Assembly (NCBI RefSeq): GCF_017798005.1 | Contig: NZ_CP072548.1 | Coordinates: 1,674,001-1,738,000, forward strand | Source: Aggregatibacter sp. 2125159857 | Lineage (GTDB): Bacteria > Pseudomonadota > Gammaproteobacteria > Enterobacterales > Pasteurellaceae | Length of the DNA: 64,000 bases | Reading direction: 5' to 3' | Shown here: positions 58,493 to 64,000 of the stretch, piece after piece | How positions within the stretch are numbered: the first letter of the stretch is position 1 | Layout of the letters: the number at the start of each line of letters is the position of its first letter | Notes under the pieces: generated by a model | Databases searched by the model: none | Told to the model about the DNA's origin: nothing | The model's input: the letters and a program-made list of their open reading frames with translations, nothing else | Made by a program: the position numbers and the translations under genes

Positions 58493-59623
58493 CTACTTGT
58501 TAATGAGTTTTTCAAGGATTTGAGAAAATAGACTTTTCTTTTCTTTCTCACCTAATTTACTATTACGTGAAACGGCACCTATAATTTTCATGGCTAAAGA
58601 GTTCATTTCTTTTTTCCCCTCTTTACCAAGATTAATATCTAATACTGTTTTTGTATTGGTATTTTTAATAAACGGTATTACACCATCAATTTGCGTTCCT
58701 AATAACACTTGAATATCACTTTTCGCCATTAACTTAGAGGTTTCAAGGCGGCTATCTGATATACAGACAAATGTTCTAATAGGTTTTCCTTGTGAACTAC
58801 GGATACGCTCGCACTCATCTAAAAACTGTTTGGCTACTCTCAAAGAACTAATTTTTCGTTCTACAACTAATACAACATTGCTGTACTCATTTAAAAAATG
58901 AGAAAAATCATCCTTATGCACGTTATAAAGTGCCTGATCGTAAATAATAAAGTTATATTTATCTAACACCGCTTTAGAGAGTTGCTCTAGATTACCATCA
59001 AATAAATCAAGATGAGGAACGCCCTCAGTAATACTATTAGACAAACGTTTATCAAATAAAAGGTCAAGATCGTGAGATCCATTTAGCCCTTGAGCTAATA
59101 AGGTTGGAACCGCTTTATTTCGTGCGATTTCACTTGCAATATGCGCACTAATTAAGCTTGTACCGATTCCGCCTTTACAACCTAAAATAGCAATTTTTAC
59201 AGTATCTCTTACTCTCGGAATATTGACGCCAGAGACAATTTTATCAGCCATCTGGATTAATTGCGTGTGAGAGTTAAAGTATAAGACACCTTCCCCTAAT
59301 AATTTTTGAGATAACGAAATAGAATCACTATCACCAACAACACAACACCAAACATTTTGGGGAACAACACTAAAGACATGATCAATAATTGTTTTATTAT
59401 TTGATTCATTGCCAGCATCAATAATTACGCCTACATAATTTTCCGCAGCAAAAGACAAGCCTTCAGAAGAAACAAAAACATTCCGTTTAACAATTTCAAT
59501 ATTTTCCAAGCCTCTTGTACGTAAAACTTGAGCGACTTCGCTTAAGATATTTTCGCGTTGAGAAACGACAGCAATAATTCTTGCGTTATCAAACGAAACT
59601 GTTTCTTGATCCAGTAATAACAT
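58493..59623 (-). CDS. tadZ: Tad localisation protein TadZ (ParA/MinD-like)
   Basis: The product has 376 residues. An N-terminal receiver-like atypical domain (1-130) is followed by a ParA-fold ATPase (about 140-370) with AILGCKGGIGTSLISAHIAS, whose P-loop starts CKGG and ends GTS, a deviant Walker A. TadZ localises the Tad machine to a pole in A. actinomycetemcomitans. Between rcpB and tadA as in the canonical order. Confidence 0.92.
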   Translation of the reverse strand: MLLLDQETVSFDNARIIAVVSQRENILSEVAQVLRTRGLENIEIVKRNVFVSSEGLSFAAENYVGVIIDAGNESNNKTIIDHVFSVVPQNVWCCVVGDSDSISLSQKLLGEGVLYFNSHTQLIQMADKIVSGVNIPRVRDTVKIAILGCKGGIGTSLISAHIASEIARNKAVPTLLAQGLNGSHDLDLLFDKRLSNSITEGVPHLDLFDGNLEQLSKAVLDKYNFIIYDQALYNVHKDDFSHFLNEYSNVVLVVERKISSLRVAKQFLDECERIRSSQGKPIRTFVCISDSRLETSKLMAKSDIQVLLGTQIDGVIPFIKNTNTKTVLDINLGKEGKKEMNSLAMKIIGAVSRNSKLGEKEKKSLFSQILEKLINK

Positions 59624-59636
59624 ATAAATACCTACT

Positions 59637-60140
59637 TTAATACTTTAATTGAATACGTTCATTGCTTTTTAATGCACAAGACGTTTCATTCGGATTCCAA
59701 AATACAGACTCTCCATAGCGAGCGCGACAAGTTGCTTTCTTCGCAGCATACTGGCTCACTTCAACATAAAGAGGATAAGTTGTATTTTTATACTTTCCAC
59801 CCACAATCTGAATAGCATTCTTAGAAATACCGGCTTTAACTAAATCAGTATGTAGTGCTTCCGCTTTCGTTTTAGCAGGGGAAGTATGCCAAATAATTTT
59901 TACCTTCTTCTTTTTATTACTACCAATATCACGAATAATGGTATCTAAGAGAATCGTATAATCACGTTCGGTAATCGTTGCTAAAGGATATCGATTAATC
60001 AACTCAACCCGATTAAACTCACTATTTTGCGTTGCTTGTGCAACGGAAGCATCTTGAACTAATTCGCTTGATGCAAAAGTATGTAGCGATACAGAAACAC
60101 CAATCAATGCTAAAAATGTATTAAAAGCTAACTTACTCAT
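59637..60140 (-). CDS. rcpB: Tad outer-membrane-associated protein RcpB
   Basis: The product has 167 residues: a signal peptide ending near TFASS (about residue 24), then a small domain with KKVKIIWHTSPAKTKAEALH and two Cys near the C-terminus (TCRARYG and SCALKSN). The position after rcpA and its size match RcpB, which is confined to Pasteurellaceae and gates or stabilises the RcpA secretin. Overlaps rcpA by 4 bp. Confidence 0.85.
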   Translation of the reverse strand: MSKLAFNTFLALIGVSVSLHTFASSELVQDASVAQATQNSEFNRVELINRYPLATITERDYTILLDTIIRDIGSNKKKKVKIIWHTSPAKTKAEALHTDLVKAGISKNAIQIVGGKYKNTTYPLYVEVSQYAAKKATCRARYGESVFWNPNETSCALKSNERIQLKY

Positions 60141-61540
60141 TGGATAAACCCACTATTCTTTAAGAAATTGGTTGTTAACGTATTATGGTAGCCATCTTTT
60201 AATGGCGTTGTATGGAAATAGCGCTCCATTGTGCCGGTTTGTTCGAATGTTGGATATACCACATCTTTCTCATCAACCGGTCTGACAGTGTTCACTGTCG
60301 CCACAATAATCAATTCTTTCTTATCTCGACTTGTTGTTGCGCTGCGGAAGAACGAACCAAGAATTGGAATATCACCTAATACAGGGATTTTATTAATCCC
60401 CTCAATGTCTGTAGCGCTAAACAGTCCTCCAATGATGAAACTTTCTCCATCAGCTACCTCAAACAAAGATTTTGACCTTCTCGTATTGAAGTAAGGAATA
60501 CTACCATCGTTACCAAAATTGTAATTGCCGGCAATAGCGCTTACGCTTTGATTGAGGACCAACCGAATTCGATTATTTTTCTGTACCTTAGCCGCCACTA
60601 ATAATTTAACGCCAAATTCTTTGTATATGACTGTTGCATGGCCGTTATTATCACGCTGTACAAATGGCACTTCACCACCAATCAAAATATCCGCAGTCTC
60701 ACCTGAAAGCATAGAAATATTTGGCTCAGCCAAAATTTTACCGTTTGATTGGTCATCTAAGGCGTTAATGAAAGCCGCAAGCCCTGGTGCAGTAATAGTC
60801 AATCCGCCTTGCGCGCCATTATATCCACCGCCAAAACCGAAACTTCCGCCAAAAACCGCACTTCCGTTACCACTTAAAGGTCCACGTCCTTGAGCATGGC
60901 TCCAATTAATCCCCATTGCTTCAGATATTTTTTTATTCACTTCCACAACCGTTAATTTCACATTAACTTGTGTGGCATCACCAACATTAGAATTATCAAC
61001 CACATTGTCATAGCTGTATTTATCTAAAAATGGGAACGTTTCATTACCTAACGTAGTCTCGGTGACTTTTCTTTTTCCTCCCATAGCCTCACCAACAATA
61101 CGGTGAACCTCATCACTTTCTTCCTGTGTTTTTGCTTTACCTTCAATCACATAGGCCTTACCAACCTTCTTAACAGAAAGATTAGAGTTCGGGAAACGGG
61201 CCTTAAGTTGGTTATTTGTATCAGTGATACTACTTACAACCGAATCCACATTCACAGTGTCTGATGTCAAAGGACGACCATCTTCACCAAAAGACGTCAC
61301 TTCAGCGCGTCCTTCATCTTTGGCATAAATAATAAAAGTGTTATCGTCTAAAATTTCATAATCTGCCACATTAGGAGAAGAAACAAAAATTGTGTCTATT
61401 TTTTCTTTTGTTTGAACAAGACGCGTTGCCCCCTTCTCCATAGGAAACGTTTGCGCAGAAACCTGAAAAGAAGCAAAAGCACATAAAATTAGACCGGAGA
61501 TAATGTGTTTTTTTCTAAAAATATGGTTCAAAGTTGGCAT
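60137..61540 (-). CDS. rcpA: Tad secretin RcpA
   Basis: The product has 467 residues: a signal peptide ending SAQTFP, an N-terminal pilus-assembly domain (about 35-110, MEKGATRLVQTKEKIDTIFV), a BON-like segment and the secretin domain (about 190-420, VNVKLTVVEVNKKISEAMGI, ISMLSGETADILIGGEVPFV, KSLFEVADGESFIIGGLF). It forms the outer-membrane pore for Flp fibrils. It holds the only uptake-signal core in the operon (60855). Confidence 0.95.
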   Translation of the reverse strand: MPTLNHIFRKKHIISGLILCAFASFQVSAQTFPMEKGATRLVQTKEKIDTIFVSSPNVADYEILDDNTFIIYAKDEGRAEVTSFGEDGRPLTSDTVNVDSVVSSITDTNNQLKARFPNSNLSVKKVGKAYVIEGKAKTQEESDEVHRIVGEAMGGKRKVTETTLGNETFPFLDKYSYDNVVDNSNVGDATQVNVKLTVVEVNKKISEAMGINWSHAQGRGPLSGNGSAVFGGSFGFGGGYNGAQGGLTITAPGLAAFINALDDQSNGKILAEPNISMLSGETADILIGGEVPFVQRDNNGHATVIYKEFGVKLLVAAKVQKNNRIRLVLNQSVSAIAGNYNFGNDGSIPYFNTRRSKSLFEVADGESFIIGGLFSATDIEGINKIPVLGDIPILGSFFRSATTSRDKKELIIVATVNTVRPVDEKDVVYPTFEQTGTMERYFHTTPLKDGYHNTLTTNFLKNSGFIQ

Positions 61541-61541
61541 T

Positions 61542-62342
61542 TTATAGACCTCTTAATTTTCTAATGAATGTGCCACGGGAATCGATGTACTGAGAGCTAT
61601 TCTCGGCAGGTAATACCACTAGTTTAGAGTCTTTGTCTAGTGAATAAAAATTCTTTGCTTGTGCACCTGTTACCTTTAATGCAATAAATCCAACATACTC
61701 CTGTTCGGAAGAAAAACCATCATCCGGCTTTCTCATATTCCCTTCATCGTCTTTTGGTAATGGGAATGTTTTTGACTGTAACACTAAAACTCTTGGTGCC
61801 ACCTTAATAAGATTTTTTCGTTCGTTTGAATTTCGAGAATCACTTGCAATCTGCTGGTTAAACACAGACACATAATCCCCACCACTTACCGTAGTAAGAA
61901 TATAAGCATCTTCAGGTCGAATATAAACGCGATAGGCCACTTCCTGATTCGGGTTTAAACTTGCCGTATAAAAACCAGGATCGTTTGGTGAAAGAAGGGC
62001 CTTAGGTGATAGGAAAGAACCTGAAGATAAATTCTCAGATACCAGGAAGCCCTGCAAACTGTTATTGACTGACAAATCACGTAAATCATTACTGACTAAC
62101 GGGCTATCAACAGTAACTGTCATTTCGTTGAGTGCATAATCTTCTGCTTGTAATAAGCGACCTTTGTTCACATCGCGTTTCAGCTGAGCAACTAAAATTA
62201 GCTTCTCTTCTTTCTTTTCTGGTTCTACTTGCTCTGCAACTTGCTGAGCCGGTGTTTCATCGCCACTAGGCAAAAACATAATACCTGCTATACCCACAAA
62301 CAGTATGAGCAATGAAATAATTAAGAGAGTTCTATAGTTCAT
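61542..62342 (-). CDS. rcpC: Tad pilus assembly protein RcpC (CpaB-like)
   Basis: The product has 266 residues: an N-terminal membrane anchor (about 3-25), then a SAF-domain-like region (KRDVNKGRLLQAEDYALNEM, LSSGSFLSPKALL) and the RcpC/CpaB core (YRVYIRPEDAYILTTVSGGD). It is a periplasmic partner of the secretin, implicated in pilin post-translational modification in A. actinomycetemcomitans. Ends one base before rcpA. Confidence 0.92.
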   Translation of the reverse strand: MNYRTLLIISLLILFVGIAGIMFLPSGDETPAQQVAEQVEPEKKEEKLILVAQLKRDVNKGRLLQAEDYALNEMTVTVDSPLVSNDLRDLSVNNSLQGFLVSENLSSGSFLSPKALLSPNDPGFYTASLNPNQEVAYRVYIRPEDAYILTTVSGGDYVSVFNQQIASDSRNSNERKNLIKVAPRVLVLQSKTFPLPKDDEGNMRKPDDGFSSEQEYVGFIALKVTGAQAKNFYSLDKDSKLVVLPAENSSQYIDSRGTFIRKLRGL

Positions 62343-62376
62343 TTTTTTACCCTTTTTGTTTTAATAAAAAGCATTA

Positions 62377-62817
62377 TCAAGCACTAGGCACGCTCGATAA
62401 TGCCAAATTCGTTAGAAATCCAAGACTAATCGCTACCCCATAAGGCAATCCGCGCTCTTTTATTGATTTACGGTAAAAAAGCCAACCGATGATAATTAGA
62501 AGTAATCCGGCAAAGGCTGTAAAGAAGAAGAAGAAAATTATCTGTTCATAGGGAATCATGAGCATCAACACTGCTATAAGCTTTATATCACCTGCGCCCA
62601 TTACATGCAACATAAAAAGGACAAAACCGACCACAAGCGCCAAGAGAGCCGGAACGAGAAAAATAGATTGGTATTGTAACAAACTAAGAGGAACAACAAT
62701 AAAAAATAATAATGCAACGACACGATTACTGATAACCCGGTCTCGAACGTCCGTGTAACATAACCTGAGGAGGAGGCAAACTAAAACAATGTGTAAGGCG
62801 ATAATTATATAATTCAT
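62377..62817 (-). CDS. tadV: Prepilin peptidase TadV
   Basis: The product has 146 residues from ATG 62817 and is a short type IV prepilin peptidase of the CpaA class. The two catalytic aspartates are in LCYTDVRDRVISNR and GAGDIKLIAVLMLMIP (GxGD). Four hydrophobic segments. It cleaves Flp-1, TadE and TadF. Neither this ATG nor the in-frame GTG 62829 has a clear ribosome site. Confidence 0.93.
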   Translation of the reverse strand: MNYIIIALHIVLVCLLLRLCYTDVRDRVISNRVVALLFFIVVPLSLLQYQSIFLVPALLALVVGFVLFMLHVMGAGDIKLIAVLMLMIPYEQIIFFFFFTAFAGLLLIIIGWLFYRKSIKERGLPYGVAISLGFLTNLALSSVPSA

Positions 62818-62898
62818 TGTGTCAAACACTTATTTTAAGTTAATAAATATTAACAATTACTTCGTTGAAAATATTCAACATATTCTAATTTAAGAAAT

Positions 62899-63108
62899 TT
62901 ATTGGAACGTCTGTCCCATCACGATAGTAGCAACGGCTATAAGGTCATTTCTAATTGTTGACACTATATTGGGAAACGCATAAAACACTGCAATAATCAT
63001 CACTGCAATAGCAATCGAAATAAGGCCGTATTCAATGGCGGTTACACCTTTTTCTGAGGATTTAAATTCACCAAATATATTTTTTAGTCTTAAGAAAAAA
63101 AGATTCAC
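62899..63108 (-). CDS. flp-2: Flp-2 pilin-like protein
   Basis: The product has 69 residues with the Flp prepilin signature EKGVTAIEYGLISIAIAVMI (cleavage after Gly, Glu and Tyr at +5/+6, then a hydrophobic helix). In A. actinomycetemcomitans Flp-2 is made little and is dispensable for fibrils. It follows flp-1 after a terminator-like hairpin, which would lower its expression. Confidence 0.93.
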   Translation of the reverse strand: MNLFFLRLKNIFGEFKSSEKGVTAIEYGLISIAIAVMIIAVFYAFPNIVSTIRNDLIAVATIVMGQTFQ

Positions 63109-63141
63109 GCTAAAATACCCCGTTACTTAAATTAAGTTGTT

Positions 63142-63170
63142 AAAAAGGCCTCTACTCGGGAGGCCTCTTA
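63142..63170 (-). terminator. Partial terminator between flp-1 and flp-2
   Basis: On the minus strand AGGCCTC...GAGGCCT is followed by a U-rich run. A termination cascade after flp-1 has been described for the A. actinomycetemcomitans tad operon, which explains high Flp-1 relative to the assembly genes. Confidence 0.8.
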
Positions 63171-63198
63171 AATTCAGATATAAAACCAACTTAAATTA

Positions 63199-63423
63199 TT
63201 AGTTAACACCAGTAGCTTTAATTTTAGTTGTTAATGAAGCGAATTTAGTTTTCAATGCATCAATGAAACCACCTTGGTTGTAGAACACAACTACGATCAT
63301 TGCCGCTACAGCCACAGCGATTAGACCATATTCAATTGCAGTAACACCATGCTCGCTTTCTTTGAAAGAACGGATTGCTTCGGTAACTTTAACGTATGCT
63401 TTAGTAGTTAATGCGTTTAACAT
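63199..63423 (-). CDS. flp-1: Major fimbrial pilin Flp-1
   Basis: The product has 74 residues. A 26-residue leader ends SEHG, then the mature VTAIEYGLIAVAVAAMIVVV with the Glu-Tyr Flp motif and a hydrophobic helix. It is the structural subunit of bundled Flp fimbriae responsible for tenacious surface attachment. First gene of the operon, with a good ribosome site (AGGAGT) and a sigma-70 promoter 110 bp upstream. Confidence 0.96.
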   Translation of the reverse strand: MLNALTTKAYVKVTEAIRSFKESEHGVTAIEYGLIAVAVAAMIVVVFYNQGGFIDALKTKFASLTTKIKATGVN

Positions 63424-63533
63424 TTTTAATACTCCTAATGTGAGATTTTAGATTTAAAATGAACAAGTCTGTTTGAATTATTAATCAATTCCAGTTCACT
63501 TAACCAGCCTACCTAATTAACTGAACGAGGCCT

Positions 63534-63562
63534 ATTATAGTGATTCAAAAATAAAATGCAAA
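63534..63562 (-). promoter_or_regulatory. Promoter of the flp-tad operon
   Basis: On the minus strand TTTGCA, 17 bases, TATAAT; the -10 ends about 110 bp upstream of the flp-1 ATG. The leader between them shows no ORF. Confidence 0.7.
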
Positions 63563-63895
63563 CGTTATCGCCAAACCGTAAAATCGCTACAATACATAAT
63601 AAAATCAGATGGTTAAATAGTATTTTATACACATCAAAACATAACATTTGCCATTTTTTACATAAAATTTACAATTCTAATATTTCATTACGTTCATAGA
63701 TAAAAAATGATGCTTTTGTGCATAAAAAACCAGCAACTTAAACATAAAAACTCACTGAGTTTTGTTCGCGTTCATGCTATATTGGCGCCGCTTTAGGCGG
63801 CATGCTATGCTTGAATCAAGCTGAACAATCCATATTGCGCCAAAACGCAGAAAGAAAAGTGCGGTCAGAAATCACAATGAATTTAGGAGAGTAGA
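63563..63895. other. Intergenic region between the tad operon and ybeY
   Basis: The first 200 bp are very AT-rich and show nothing recognisable. A GCCGCTTTAGGCGGC hairpin lies at about 63787-63801 after a TATATTGG -10-like segment, and an uptake signal lies at 63857. The promoter of ybeY is presumably here. Confidence 0.45.
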
Positions 63896-64000
63896 ATGGG
63901 TAAGATGATCATTGATTTACAAATTGCTTGCGAACAAGAAAGCGGCTTGCCAACCGCAGAACAAATCGAACAATGGGCAACAGCCGCAGTACAACCGCAG
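63896..64000 (+). CDS. ybeY: rRNA maturation endoribonuclease YbeY, 3' part outside window
   Basis: The first 35 codons are seen: MGKMIIDLQIACEQESGLPT, then EQIEQWATAAVQPQ, close to the N-terminus of H. influenzae HI0004 (YbeY). YbeY is a zinc endoribonuclease for 16S rRNA 3' maturation and ribosome quality control; the catalytic H-x3-H-x5-H motif is beyond the window. AGGAGAG ribosome site 5 bp upstream. Confidence 0.9.
   Translation, partial: MGKMIIDLQIACEQESGLPTAEQIEQWATAAVQPQ

Overview
The window is a chromosomal segment of a Pasteurellaceae bacterium, most likely an Aggregatibacter species close to A. aphrophilus or A. actinomycetemcomitans. Four things point there: a little over 40 copies (counted by eye) of the AAGTGCGGT uptake signal; the competence genes sxy/tfoX, comEA and dprA; an Omp100/ApiA-like trimeric autotransporter; and the flp-rcp-tad fimbrial operon. 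Species is not resolved. There is no complete insertion sequence, prophage, CRISPR array or tRNA.

Layout. 1-4.6 kb: alpha-glucan metabolism, with one unbroken minus-strand frame joining a MalQ amylomaltase to a MalP/GlgP phosphorylase, divergent from a TreR-like GntR regulator. 4.7-13.2 kb: recN (LexA box), nadK, grpE, a solitary 5S rRNA, sxy/tfoX, the infC-rpmI-rplT operon (infC starts with ATT), a repeat-rich gap with an IS200-family remnant, and ettA. 13.2-16.4 kb: AT-rich accessory stretch with the ApiA-like adhesin (nine-residue repeats) and an orphan ZevA-like DUF1007 protein. 16.4-26.5 kb: yciC-yciB-yciA-yciI, comEA, rdgB-ybjQ-hemW, rpiA-serA, a second copy of the dispersed repeat, a chalcone-isomerase-like protein, fumC and holC.

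26.5-31.5 kb: the holC-valS junction has three inserted genes, a lipoprotein, YqfB, and an AT-rich protein with two cold-shock-like domains followed by a restriction-endonuclease-like domain. This last gene is the best candidate here for an undescribed system. 31.6-38.7 kb: a peptidase M15, dapE, yffB, an XRE regulator, a 51-residue secreted peptide, htpG, dprA and acpT. 38.7-43.6 kb: thrLABC with leader peptide and attenuator. 43.8-53.2 kb: yggS, gapA, gmk-rpoZ-spoT-recG, murI, pheA. 53.4-63.4 kb: the tad operon, flp-1 flp-2 tadV rcpC rcpA rcpB tadZ tadA tadB tadC tadD tadE tadF, with no tadG. The window ends at the first codons of ybeY.

How the parts work together. Sxy with CRP would activate comEA and dprA through CRP-S sites that can be seen upstream of each, and Sxy's own promoter has a similar site. 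This gives uptake of DNA marked by the uptake signal, which is frequent in housekeeping genes and nearly absent from the tad operon. Inverted pairs of the uptake signal also act as likely terminators. The tad operon (adherence fimbriae) and the ApiA-like adhesin make up the colonisation functions.
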